Assembly (NCBI GenBank): GCA_031289625.1
Contig: JAITPB010000138.1
Location: 1-16,500 of the forward strand
Direction of reading: 5' to 3'
Source of the DNA: Clostridiales bacterium
Lineage (GTDB): Bacteria; Bacillota; Clostridia; Lachnospirales; WQUN01
Length of the DNA stretch: 16,500 nucleotides
Numbering within the stretch: position 1 is the first letter of the stretch; each line of letters opens with the position of its first letter. Below are positions 1 to 6,592 of this stretch, one piece after another. The notes under the pieces are model-generated. The model saw nothing but the letters and a program-made list of their open reading frames with translations. It was not told where the DNA came from and searched no databases. Both the position numbers and the translations under genes were made by a program.

Positions 1-827
1 GTCCGCAAGGACCCGCCGGAGCAAATGGCTCTGAAGGCCCCGCTGGTCCACAAGGCCCTGCCGGTCCGCAAGGTCCCGCTGGAGCAACTGGCCCTGCTGG
101 AGCAAACGGCTCTGAAGGCCCCGCTGGTCCACAAGGCCCCTCCGGTCCGCAAGGCCCCGCTGGAGCAACTGGCTCTGAAGGCCCCACTGGCCCTGCTGGA
201 GCAAATGGTCCCGCTGGTCCGCAAGGCCCCTCTGGTCCACAAGGCCCCGCTGGTCCACAAGGCCCCACCGGTCCACAAGGTCCTGCCGGTCCGCAAGGCC
301 CCCCTGGAACAGGAGCAATTATTCCGTTTGCTTCGGGAACTCCGCTTTCACTTACTACCATCGCTGGCGGTTTTCCTGGAACACCTGGTTATATCGGGCT
401 TGGTATCTCAGCGCGTGGTCTGGCCATAGCTGGAAATACGATTGATTTCACGAAAGCAGCCGGCGCTTGGATCAACTTCGCCTTCTCTGTGCCGCGTAAT
501 GGAATCATTACAAGCATTAGCACTTTCTTCTCTGTAAGCGCAAATCTGTCCCTTTTGGCAAGCAAAGTAACCATCAAGGCTCAGATCTACGCATCCACAG
601 CGCCTGGCAACATCTTCACGGCGATCGCAGGAACAGATGTGATCCTATCACCAGCTTTAACTGGCACGCTCACAGTCGGTCACATCGCCTCTGGCGTTCT
701 GGACGGCTTGAACATTGCAGTGAAGCAAGGAACATTGCTGCTGCTGGTCTTCACGGCGACTGCGACAGGAACTTCTCTCGTCAATACAGTGGAAGGCTAC
801 GCAAGCGCAGGAATCGCCATATCATAA
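1..827 (+). CDS. Collagen-like protein with BclB-type exosporium C-terminal domain (5' end outside window)
   Basis: The reading frame is open from the left edge, with its first full codon at position 3, and ends with TAA at 825-827. About the first 104 residues are uninterrupted Gly-X-Y triplets (GPQGPAG, GANGSEG, GATGPAG and similar), the signature of bacterial collagen-like proteins. From about nucleotide 312 follows a non-repetitive domain of some 170 residues that begins GTGAIIPFASGTP and ends near GYASAGIAIS. From memory this resembles the C-terminal domain of Bacillus exosporium glycoprotein BclB and related clostridial proteins. Such proteins form triple-helical filaments on the spore or cell surface, with the C-terminal domain driving trimerisation. 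The N-terminus, and so any signal or anchoring sequence, lies outside the window. It is head-on to replication leaving oriC and convergent with mnmE. The collagen nature is certain; the spore location is inferred. Confidence 0.85.
   Translation, partial: PQGPAGANGSEGPAGPQGPAGPQGPAGATGPAGANGSEGPAGPQGPSGPQGPAGATGSEGPTGPAGANGPAGPQGPSGPQGPAGPQGPTGPQGPAGPQGPPGTGAIIPFASGTPLSLTTIAGGFPGTPGYIGLGISARGLAIAGNTIDFTKAAGAWINFAFSVPRNGIITSISTFFSVSANLSLLASKVTIKAQIYASTAPGNIFTAIAGTDVILSPALTGTLTVGHIASGVLDGLNIAVKQGTLLLLVFTATATGTSLVNTVEGYASAGIAIS
3..314 (+). repeat. Collagen Gly-X-Y coding repeat
   Basis: The region is built from 9-nt units, each encoding Gly-Pro-X or Gly-Ala-X triplets, with recurrent longer blocks such as GGTCCGCAAGGCCC. 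High identity between blocks makes this stretch prone to slippage, recombination and misassembly. The repeat also keeps other frames open, which yields a spurious Ala/Leu/Lys/Pro-rich frame over 25-429. Confidence 0.9.
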
Positions 828-870
828 TGGTTAACAGATAAATCCAATCTAAGGTGAAATAAACCTCTGC

Positions 871-907
871 AAAAAGGGCAATTCAAAACGAATTGCCCTT
901 TTTTTTA
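871..907. terminator. Bidirectional intrinsic terminator between the collagen-like gene and mnmE
   Basis: A perfect stem of GGGCAATTC (876-884) pairs with GAATTGCCC (890-898) around a 5-nt loop. It is flanked by A residues on the left and an uninterrupted T-run (899-906) on the right. Read on the + strand it terminates the collagen-like gene 44 nt after its stop. Read on the - strand the hairpin lies directly after the mnmE TAA and is followed by five T. It therefore probably serves both convergent transcripts. Confidence 0.9.
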
Positions 908-2275
908 TTTTCCTATGCAAAAACCAGAAAAAATCTTTTCGATCAAATCATCGTTTACATCCAGCCCAAGAATCTCCCCTAAGCTGATATACGCCTCCGT
1001 CAAGTCCAGCGAAAGCAAATCGTCTGTCACGCCGCTTGCCAAACCGCGCAAAGCGTTCAGGATGCTTTTATGCGTGTCTTCCAAAGCGTTCATATGGCGC
1101 AGGTTGGTGACAGTTTCTTCTTCATCCGCTTGGATTTCGCCGCCCAAAAACATCTGCTCCAGCGTTTCCGCCAATGTTTCAAAACCATTCATTTCTTTGG
1201 CGGAAAGAGACAGAAAAGGCGTATTCACGCATTCGAGACGCAGCTGCTCTATAGACAGCCGCGCAGGCAAGTCGCTCTTGTTGACAATGCCGATGACTTT
1301 TTTATCCCGAATCTGCTGCCACACCCGGCGATCCTCTGCCAAAAATTTTTTCGATCCATCCAAAACCCACAGGATGACGTCCGCAGCTCCGGCGCATTCC
1401 AATGATTTTTCTACTCCGATTTTTTCCAATGCATCGGCGGGTTCACGGATACCGGCGGTATCCATCATGCGCAGGGGAACGCCGCTTAATTCTATCGTTT
1501 CCGTCAAAACATCCCTCGTAGTTCCGGGAATGTCCGTGACGATCGCCCGATCTTCGTGGAGCAGGGCGTTCAACAAAGAGGACTTGCCCACATTCGGCCT
1601 GCCTACAATCACTGCGGCAATGCCTTGCGTGAAAACTCTGCCCCGCTCGAAAGAAGCGATCAGTTTTCGCAGATCCGCCGCGATTTCTGACAAGATCCGC
1701 GTCTTTTCACATGCATCCAATGTTTCGTCCTCATATTCGGGATAGTCAATGGCAACCTCCATGCGCGCTTGCAAAGACAAAATTTTTTCGCGAATCGCCG
1801 AGACATGATTGGATAAGCTGCCGGACAAATGGCGGATGGCACATTGCCGCGCCCGTTCTGTTTTACTGTAAATAATTTCCATAACTGCCTCTGCCTGGCT
1901 TAAATCCAAACGACCATTCAAAAACGCGCGTCTGGTAAATTCTCCCGGATCCGCGAGGCGCGCACCGGCCTGAATCACCAGAGACAGGACTTTCCGCACA
2001 GCCGCGATCCCGCCATGGCAGTTGATTTCCGTCACATCCTGCGTTGTATACGTCCAGGGCGCGCGCATAAAACTAACCAAGACTTCATCCGCAAGCGCCT
2101 GGCCGTCCAAAATGCGGCCGTAACGGATGGTATGTGAGCGGATGGAACGGCTGTTCCGTGGTTGAAAAACAGCTTCGGCTATGGAAAAAGCTTCCGGGCC
2201 GGACACGCGGACGATGCCGATCCCGCCCGTTCCCAGCGGCGTCGATATGGCTGCGATAGTATCATCCAGGCGCAT
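905..2275 (-). CDS. mnmE: tRNA modification GTPase MnmE (TrmE)
   Basis: MnmE is a dimeric, potassium-dependent GTPase. With MnmG it installs the (carboxymethyl)aminomethyl group on C5 of the wobble uridine of tRNAs reading two-family-box codons. The 456-residue length is typical. The N-terminal tetrahydrofolate-binding domain starts RLDDTIAAISTP. The inserted G domain shows the P-loop GRPNVGKSS (225-233), switch I IPGTTRD (249-255), DTAG (272-275), NKSD (332-335) and SAK (358-360). The C-terminus CIGK carries the catalytic cysteine at 453. The ATG shares one base with the jag stop (TAATG), which suggests translational coupling. It is the last gene of the rpmH operon. Unusually, no mnmG, rsmG or parAB follows: a terminator and a convergent unrelated gene do. 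Confidence 0.98.
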   Translation of the reverse strand: MRLDDTIAAISTPLGTGGIGIVRVSGPEAFSIAEAVFQPRNSRSIRSHTIRYGRILDGQALADEVLVSFMRAPWTYTTQDVTEINCHGGIAAVRKVLSLVIQAGARLADPGEFTRRAFLNGRLDLSQAEAVMEIIYSKTERARQCAIRHLSGSLSNHVSAIREKILSLQARMEVAIDYPEYEDETLDACEKTRILSEIAADLRKLIASFERGRVFTQGIAAVIVGRPNVGKSSLLNALLHEDRAIVTDIPGTTRDVLTETIELSGVPLRMMDTAGIREPADALEKIGVEKSLECAGAADVILWVLDGSKKFLAEDRRVWQQIRDKKVIGIVNKSDLPARLSIEQLRLECVNTPFLSLSAKEMNGFETLAETLEQMFLGGEIQADEEETVTNLRHMNALEDTHKSILNALRGLASGVTDDLLSLDLTEAYISLGEILGLDVNDDLIEKIFSGFCIGK

Positions 2276-2892
2276 TATTTCGGCGCGATAACCACGTTGC
2301 GGAAAGGCTCGTCGCCTTCGCTGTAGGTCGTGACAAAACGGTTGCTTTGCAGCGCGGCGTGGATGATTCTGCGCTCATAGGGGTTCATCGGTTCTAAAAC
2401 CACATTTTTGCGGGTCGCTTTTACTTTTTTGGCCAAATTAACCGCCAGCGACTCCAGGGTTTCCCTGCGGCGCTGCCGGTAGTTTTCAGTGTCCAGCGTG
2501 ACGCTGAGGTAGGGCGCGTTCCCTTTGTTTACAACAAGATTCACCAGGTATTGTAAAGAATCGAGGGTCTGCCCCCGTTTGCCGATCAAAATGCCCATAT
2601 CGTCGCCCGTGATATTTACCAGAAGCTGTTTTTCTTTAAGAGTGGTGCTGACTGACAGCGGCAGATTCATAGCCGCCGCAATTTCACGTAAAAATGTTTT
2701 CGCTTTCTTTTCCGGATCAAACTTCACTTTTACAAGCACTTTCACCGGTTTGCCGCCGAATCCGAATATGCCTCTGCTGCCTTGCTCAAGTATGGTGATT
2801 TCCGCATCCTCTTTGTTCACCCGCAGAGCCTTCAGGGCCTCATGCGTAGCTTCTTCCACAGTTTTGCCTGTCTTTTCGATGCTATCCAACAT
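2275..2892 (-). CDS. jag: RNA-binding protein Jag / KhpB (Jag_N, KH and R3H domains)
   Basis: This predicted cytoplasmic RNA-binding protein of 205 residues is a homologue of KhpB/EloR, which with KhpA affects cell elongation and division in streptococci. The Jag-N domain (about 1-56) begins MLDSIEKTGKTVEEA and contains the GIFGFGGK motif. The KH-like domain has the GKRG loop at 104-107. A C-terminal R3H domain has R174-x3-H178 in PYERRIIHAA. The frame is open 15 codons further upstream, but ATG 2892 is chosen because AAGGAGG lies about 12 nt before it and the Jag-N domain starts there. The start overlaps the yidC stop by 11 bp, and the stop overlaps the mnmE start by one base, so expression is probably coupled to both. 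Confidence 0.95.
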   Translation of the reverse strand: MLDSIEKTGKTVEEATHEALKALRVNKEDAEITILEQGSRGIFGFGGKPVKVLVKVKFDPEKKAKTFLREIAAAMNLPLSVSTTLKEKQLLVNITGDDMGILIGKRGQTLDSLQYLVNLVVNKGNAPYLSVTLDTENYRQRRRETLESLAVNLAKKVKATRKNVVLEPMNPYERRIIHAALQSNRFVTTYSEGDEPFRNVVIAPK

Positions 2893-3979
2893 TCTGTTTC
2901 TTTTCCTCCTTCTTTTGAACGGAAAAATGAATACCATACTTCTGATTCAAAAGCGCCTGCTGAATCACCTGGAACACGCTGCTGGTAATCCAGTAAATGC
3001 CCACGCCGGAAGGATAATTGATCGTGAGCGCGCCCATCATAACCGGCATTACGAGTAGCATAATCCGCTGCTGCATCATCGCGTTTGGATCTTTGTTGGC
3101 TTGCGCTGTCACTTTCATGCTGAGCCAGGATGTCAGAAAAGTGGTCACAGCTGTCAAAATTGGAATGAGCACGCCGGGAAAAAGCCATCCCGATGGATCC
3201 AGCAGATTCAGCCCGCAAAAAATCTCAATGTTCTGCTTCTGCGCATAAAGATTTAAGATTTGATCATAAAGTTCTTTCGGCGCTTGCGCGATGACGCTGG
3301 ACCATTTAGGATTAGCGGGATCTCCATCTAACAGAATATTCCAGTCTGTTTCAGAAAAACGGTTCAATATTTTTTTAAGGTTATGGAAATTTAAGGATCC
3401 TGTGGAAGGATCTGTCATAGGCGCGATATCAAAAGGCTGCATATTTTTGGGAACATGCGTCGGAGCCCGGTTCATGATCATGCCCGTCCAATAGGGAACT
3501 TTGTAAATGGCGTTAGCCAGTTCATCATAGAGGCGGCTCAGCTTGCCGATAAAAAGAAATGATTGGTTCATTAAGTAATTCAACGCAAAAAAAACGGGCA
3601 TCTGGATAAAAAGCGGCAGACAGCCGCTCAGCGGGTTCACCTTGTGTTTCGCATACAAGGCCTGGGTCTCCGCATTCATTTTCTGCATTGATTCGGGATC
3701 TTTCGCGCTCCCGTATTTATTTTTGATTTTTTCAATTTCTGGCGCCAATTTCTGCATGGCCATCACGGATTTTTGGGATTTAAAAGCCAACGGAAGCATA
3801 ACGAAACGCATGATCAGCGTCAGCACAATGATAGAAATGCCAAGGGAATTTTTCTCTGTAAACGGATACACTAAGTTAAAAATAAAATCAATAATCCAGC
3901 CCATAAAAGTGGCAATCGGTCCCACGATAACGCCGGGATCTTTTTGGATCAAGCCGTTTAAAAGCGTCAAATCCAACAA
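2882..3979 (-). CDS. yidC: Membrane protein insertase YidC/Oxa1/SpoIIIJ family, with enlarged extracytoplasmic loop
   Basis: YidC inserts and folds membrane proteins, alone or with SecYEG. From the TTG start the protein has 365 residues. Conserved features are the first core helix with the hydrophilic-groove arginine (IIVLTLIMR58), a cytoplasmic helical hairpin (about 65-115), the NPLSGCLPLFIQMPVFFAL helix (115-133), the LLDPSGW..LIPILTA helix, and a final helix GVGIYWITSS. A basic tail (KKEEKK) ends it. Residues of about 145-256 form a hydrophilic insertion between the second and third core helices that ordinary Gram-positive YidC proteins lack. ATG 4033 is in frame, but it overlaps yidD and has no ribosome site. 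TTG 3979 sits 7 nt after AGGAGG (3987-3992) and is preferred. A second TTG follows directly. Confidence 0.93.
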   Translation of the reverse strand: MLDLTLLNGLIQKDPGVIVGPIATFMGWIIDFIFNLVYPFTEKNSLGISIIVLTLIMRFVMLPLAFKSQKSVMAMQKLAPEIEKIKNKYGSAKDPESMQKMNAETQALYAKHKVNPLSGCLPLFIQMPVFFALNYLMNQSFLFIGKLSRLYDELANAIYKVPYWTGMIMNRAPTHVPKNMQPFDIAPMTDPSTGSLNFHNLKKILNRFSETDWNILLDGDPANPKWSSVIAQAPKELYDQILNLYAQKQNIEIFCGLNLLDPSGWLFPGVLIPILTAVTTFLTSWLSMKVTAQANKDPNAMMQQRIMLLVMPVMMGALTINYPSGVGIYWITSSVFQVIQQALLNQKYGIHFSVQKKEEKKQNVG

Positions 3980-3986
3980 ACGGATT

Positions 3987-3992
3987 CCTCCT
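3987..3992 (-). promoter_or_regulatory. Ribosome binding site deciding a TTG start for yidC
   Basis: AGGAGG on the - strand lies 7 nt upstream of TTG (3979-3977). The only upstream ATG (4033-4031) has no purine-rich site and would overlap the yidD end by 17 bp. This supports a non-ATG start and a protein beginning MLDLTLLNGL. Confidence 0.8.
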
Positions 3993-4016
3993 CGTTCAAA
4001 ATAAAGGGGCTGGAAG

Positions 4017-4280
4017 TTATGGCACAGGATCATAACCGCATTTACAAAACGGATTGCAGCGCAAAATCCTTTTGATCCCCAAAAACAGTCCTTTTCTCGC
4101 GCCGTATTTTTCGATGGCTTCTCGCATGTACTCGGAACAAGTCGGCGAAAACCGACAGGCGGACGGCAGACAGCCCGACACGTACTGCTGATAGAAATTC
4201 AGCAAGCGCAGCAGACATTTCCGCGCTGTTTTAAATTCCTTTTGAGGGAAGCTTGCTTTTCCCACGCGTTCCCGCTTCAC
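4017..4280 (-). CDS. yidD: Membrane protein insertion efficiency factor YidD
   Basis: This is a small membrane-peripheral protein of 87 residues that assists YidC-dependent insertion. It carries the family hallmark: LLNFYQQYVSG, then CRFSPTCSEYMREAI with cysteines at 42 and 48, then YGARKGLFLGIKRILRCNP and a terminal GYDPVP. The N-terminus is basic with an amphipathic helix (about 17-34). The start is GTG at 4280, overlapping the rnpA TGA in a GTGA arrangement, so it is likely coupled to rnpA translation; an AGGGGG stretch about 10 nt upstream may serve as ribosome site. It lies between rnpA and yidC, the conserved position in Bacillota and many other bacteria. Confidence 0.96.
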   Translation of the reverse strand: MKRERVGKASFPQKEFKTARKCLLRLLNFYQQYVSGCLPSACRFSPTCSEYMREAIEKYGARKGLFLGIKRILRCNPFCKCGYDPVP

Positions 4281-4615
4281 GGCGCCATGACCCCCTGTTT
4301 TACAAGCAGATGTCGGACAGATGCCTGAATGGTCTGAAAGGAGGCGTCCCGCGCGCTGTTTTTTGCGATAAAAACCAAGTCATATCCGCATACAACCATC
4401 CCTTCGCCCAAACGGTAACTCTCCCGGATCAAACGCCTCACGCGGCTGCGGATCACACTGCCGCCCACTTTTTTGCTCACCGATATGCCCAGCCGGTTTA
4501 CGCCGGACGCGTTTCGCAGCGCGTACAGAACCAGCGCGCGGCTGGCCGCCGACTGACCCTGGCTGTAAACCATTTTAAAATCCGCGTTTTTTTTGAGCGA
4601 TTGCGTAAAGCGCAT
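4277..4615 (-). CDS. rnpA: Ribonuclease P protein component
   Basis: RnpA is the protein subunit of RNase P, which helps the catalytic RNA bind precursor tRNA and remove the 5' leader. The 112-residue length is typical. It begins MRFTQSLKKNADF (family pattern L-x-x-x-x-D/E-F), has LGISVSKKVGGSVIRSRV (about 42-59), and continues RRLIRE, the RNR-motif helix that contacts the RNA. Here the usual RNR reads RSR (56-58), a modest substitution. The C-terminal part has DLVFIAKNSARDAS, as expected. ATG 4615 is preceded by GAGGTG at about 6 nt. It is second in the rpmH operon, and a hairpin separates it from rpmH. Confidence 0.95.
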   Translation of the reverse strand: MRFTQSLKKNADFKMVYSQGQSAASRALVLYALRNASGVNRLGISVSKKVGGSVIRSRVRRLIRESYRLGEGMVVCGYDLVFIAKNSARDASFQTIQASVRHLLVKQGVMAP

Positions 4616-4626
4616 GTGAACACCTC

Positions 4627-4654
4627 AAAAACGAGAGCCCACATACGCGGGCTC
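4627..4654 (-). terminator. Hairpin with T-run between rpmH and rnpA (possible attenuator)
   Basis: On the - strand GAGCCC (4654-4649) and GGGCTC (4640-4635) form a 6-bp stem with an 8-nt loop, followed three bases later by five T (4631-4627). The rnpA ribosome site follows at once (4626-4621). The stem is short, so partial termination or stabilisation of the rpmH mRNA 3' end is more likely than full stop. This would favour much more L34 than RnpA; that role is inference. Confidence 0.55.
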
Positions 4655-4671
4655 CATCTGAAATCCATTGA

Positions 4672-4806
4672 TCAGGCGGACAAAACTTTTCTGCCTTTTC
4701 TTCGCCTTCTCAGCAAAACTTTGCGGCCATTGGACGTACTCATTCTTTTTCGAAAACCATGTTCCATGCTTCTTTGGCGTTTCTTTGGCTGAAATGTTCT
4801 TTTCAT
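4672..4806 (-). CDS. rpmH: 50S ribosomal protein L34
   Basis: This 44-residue highly basic protein of the large ribosomal subunit begins MKRTFQPKKRQRSMEHGFRK and ends RRKGRKVLSA. The near-invariant L34 patterns are all present: KRTFQP at the N-terminus, HGFRKRM in the middle and GRKVL twice. ATG 4806 lies about 6 nt after AAGGAGGG. It is the first gene of the leftward operon, downstream of a near-consensus sigma-A promoter at 4878-4906. It is too short for many automatic gene calls but is certain from its sequence. Confidence 0.98.
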   Translation of the reverse strand: MKRTFQPKKRQRSMEHGFRKRMSTSNGRKVLLRRRRKGRKVLSA

Positions 4807-4877
4807 CGCCAGCCCTCCTTTATGACGCAATTTAAGACGCGAAATGGCGCGGCCGTTCTTCTCCGCGTTTATCCAGT

Positions 4878-4906
4878 ATTATAAGCAAGTTTGATTTTTA
4901 CGTCAA
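4878..4906 (-). promoter_or_regulatory. Sigma-A-type promoter of the rpmH operon
   Basis: Read on the - strand, the -35 is TTGACG (4906-4901) and the -10 is TATAAT (4883-4878), separated by exactly 17 nt. The predicted transcript starts near 4871, about 65 nt before the rpmH ATG. It is one of the strongest promoter matches in the window, as expected for a ribosomal protein operon. The -35 lies inside a perfect inverted repeat (4895-4915). Confidence 0.85.
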
Positions 4907-4915
4907 GCGTAAAAA
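4895..4915. promoter_or_regulatory. Perfect 8-bp inverted repeat in the rpmH/dnaA divergent promoter region
   Basis: TTTTTACG (4895-4902) and CGTAAAAA (4908-4915) are exact reverse complements around TCAAG. The element covers the rpmH -35 and ends 5 bp before the dnaA -35. It lies upstream of both predicted start sites, so it is not a terminator of either. Its position suits an operator for a dimeric regulator; the regulator is unknown. Confidence 0.5.
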
Positions 4916-4920
4916 GCCTA

Positions 4921-4949
4921 TTGATTCAAGCTCTTTTTTTTGTTATAGT
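4921..4949 (+). promoter_or_regulatory. Sigma-A-type promoter of dnaA
   Basis: TTGATT (4921-4926) and TATAGT (4944-4949) are separated by 17 nt. The transcript would start near 4956, leaving a leader of about 78 nt before the dnaA ATG. The promoter is back to back with that of rpmH, the two -35 hexamers being 14 bp apart. Confidence 0.75.
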
Positions 4950-4966
4950 TAATGCTGAGATCAGTT

Positions 4967-4991
4967 GCCCTGTATATTTGCAGGCTTTTTT
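4967..4991 (+). promoter_or_regulatory. Terminator-like hairpin in the dnaA leader
   Basis: GCCCTG (4967-4972) can pair with CAGGC (4981-4985) with one bulged C, and six T follow directly (4986-4991). It lies just inside the predicted dnaA leader. The stem is short, so it is only a candidate attenuator or pause site. Confidence 0.35.
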
Positions 4992-5033
4992 CGTTTTGTT
5001 CGGCCGGCGCCGTTTTGGGGGGAGGGCATTATC

Positions 5034-6371
5034 ATGCAAGATTCTGACAAACAATTCTGGGCGGAGGCTCTGTCTTTGCTGGAAGCCTCCTTCACGGGCG
5101 TTGTCTTTAACGCCTGGATCAAACCTCTTACCCCTTATGAGTACGATGATAATACATATATTTTAAAAACGGAAAAGGATATGATTAAGTCCACGGTCAA
5201 TCATCGGTATTTGTTTGAAATCAACCGCTGCCTCCGGACGGTGATGGATCATGACGTAGACGTACGCGTTGTGACCCCGGCGGATTTGTCCGGAGGCGGC
5301 CAGGCGCGCGACGACAAGCATCATCTCACCAACCTCAAAGACAAATATGTTTTTGAATCCTTTGTCCGTGGGAAAAGCAATGAGCTGGCTTACGCGGCCT
5401 GCCTTGCCGTTTCAGAGGACCCGGGCGAATCCAATTACAACCCGCTTTTCCTATACGGAGGCGTGGGACTGGGAAAGACGCATCTGCTCCATTCCATAGG
5501 CAATTATATCTATGATTTGAATCCAGAGCTCAAAGTGTATTATGTCTCTTCCGAAGCCTTTATGAGCGAATTCGTGGCCGCCATCCGCACCAAAGAAACC
5601 GCCCGGTTTAAAGACAAATACCGCGGTCTGGACGTTCTCCTGCTGGACGACGTGCAGTTTCTGGTGGGCAAAGAAGAAACACAGGAAGAACTTTTTCACA
5701 CGTTTAACACGCTGTACAACAACAACAAACAAATCGTGCTGACCAGCGACGAGCCGCCCAAGGATATGAAAGCGCTGGAAAACCGTCTGGTTTCCCGCTT
5801 CGCCATGGGCCTCGTTGTGGACATTACCTTGCCTGACTTTGAAACGCGCGCCGCCATCCTGGAAAAGAAAGCCGAGTTAGAACGCTTGACAGCGCCCAGC
5901 AACGTCATACGGTTTATCGCCAAAAACATTGTCTCCAATATCCGCGATCTGGAAGGCGCGTTGAATAAAGTCACCGCCTATTCCCGTCTCACCCATGCGC
6001 CCATCACGATGGAACTGACGGAAAAAGCCCTCAAGGACATGCTCGTCGGCTTTGAAAAGCCCGATATCACGGTAGAATACATTCAAGAAGTGGTGGCGTC
6101 CTATTATAGCTTGACTGTCGCCGATCTGAACAGCCGCAGACGCACGCAGAATATCGTCTTCCCCCGGCAAATCGCTATGTACCTCTCCCGCAAACTGTTA
6201 GACGTCTCCCTTCCCGATGTTGGCCGGATCTTTGGAGGCCGCGACCATTCTACCGTCATACATGGATGCGATAAAATCACCGCGAGAATGGAAAATGACG
6301 TGAACTTGCAGCATGTGCTTTTCGAATTGGAAAATAGAATTAAGACGCAGTCCATTTTCTCACTTGAATAA
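5034..6371 (+). CDS. dnaA: Chromosomal replication initiator protein DnaA
   Basis: DnaA is the AAA+ initiator that binds DnaA boxes, oligomerises with ATP and opens oriC. The protein has 445 residues. Domain I (about 1-80) begins FWAEALSLLEASFTG; a short linker follows. The AAA+ domain shows Walker A GGVGLGKTH (142-150), Walker B LLLDDVQF (202-209), the arginine finger in NRLVSRF (R255) and sensor II RDLEGAL (304-310). Domain IV carries the DnaA-box signature GGRDHSTVIHGCDKI (401-415). ATG 5034 is chosen because GGGGGGAGGG lies 7 nt upstream. A TTG-started extension from 4965 would translate the leader and has no domain support. It is followed directly by oriC, so autoregulation by DnaA is likely. 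Confidence 0.99.
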   Translation: MQDSDKQFWAEALSLLEASFTGVVFNAWIKPLTPYEYDDNTYILKTEKDMIKSTVNHRYLFEINRCLRTVMDHDVDVRVVTPADLSGGGQARDDKHHLTNLKDKYVFESFVRGKSNELAYAACLAVSEDPGESNYNPLFLYGGVGLGKTHLLHSIGNYIYDLNPELKVYYVSSEAFMSEFVAAIRTKETARFKDKYRGLDVLLLDDVQFLVGKEETQEELFHTFNTLYNNNKQIVLTSDEPPKDMKALENRLVSRFAMGLVVDITLPDFETRAAILEKKAELERLTAPSNVIRFIAKNIVSNIRDLEGALNKVTAYSRLTHAPITMELTEKALKDMLVGFEKPDITVEYIQEVVASYYSLTVADLNSRRRTQNIVFPRQIAMYLSRKLLDVSLPDVGRIFGGRDHSTVIHGCDKITARMENDVNLQHVLFELENRIKTQSIFSLE

Positions 6372-6379
6372 TCGAACAT

Positions 6380-6559
6380 TTATCCACAAAAAAATCCAAA
6401 TTTTGTGGATAAACAGGCTATTTTCTGTGGATAACCCTGTGGATAACCTGTGGATAACTCCAGTAAGACCTGTGGATAATTTTGTGGATAACTTTTCGGT
6501 TTTGTTCGGTCTGTGGATTGTGTGGATAACTCCCTATTTTATCCACAGACTTATGCACA
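6380..6559. repeat. DnaA-box array, nine perfect 9-mers
   Basis: Perfect TTATCCACA occurs on the + strand at 6380-6388 and 6539-6547. Its complement TGTGGATAA occurs at 6404-6412, 6426-6434, 6438-6446, 6449-6457, 6471-6479, 6483-6491 and 6521-6529. Near-matches are TGTGGATTG (6512-6520) and TTATGCACA (6551-6559). Seven perfect boxes share one orientation. Several start 11-12 bp apart (6426, 6438, 6449; 6471, 6483), about one helical turn, which favours same-face cooperative DnaA loading. Confidence 0.95.
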
Positions 6560-6592
6560 GGCAAAATATTGAATTTTCAAGCAAAACTGGGG

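Noticed and set aside
25..429. 134-residue open frame on + strand rich in Ala, Leu, Lys and Pro
   Set aside because: It is the +1 shadow of the Gly-X-Y coding repeat. The 9-nt repeat keeps several frames open, while the collagen frame continues into a conserved C-terminal domain.
4253..4792. 179-residue open frame on + strand over rnpA and rpmH
   Set aside because: It is antisense to two certain genes (RNase P protein and L34), and its composition is shadow-like.
4869..4877. DnaA-box-like TTATCCAGT upstream of rpmH, hinting at a bipartite origin
   Set aside because: It matches only seven of nine positions, is solitary and overlaps the rpmH -10 region. Not enough to claim a second origin half.
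4965..5033. TTG-started N-terminal extension of dnaA
   Set aside because: It would translate the leader hairpin and T-run. ATG 5034 has a strong ribosome site and the normal DnaA N-terminus.
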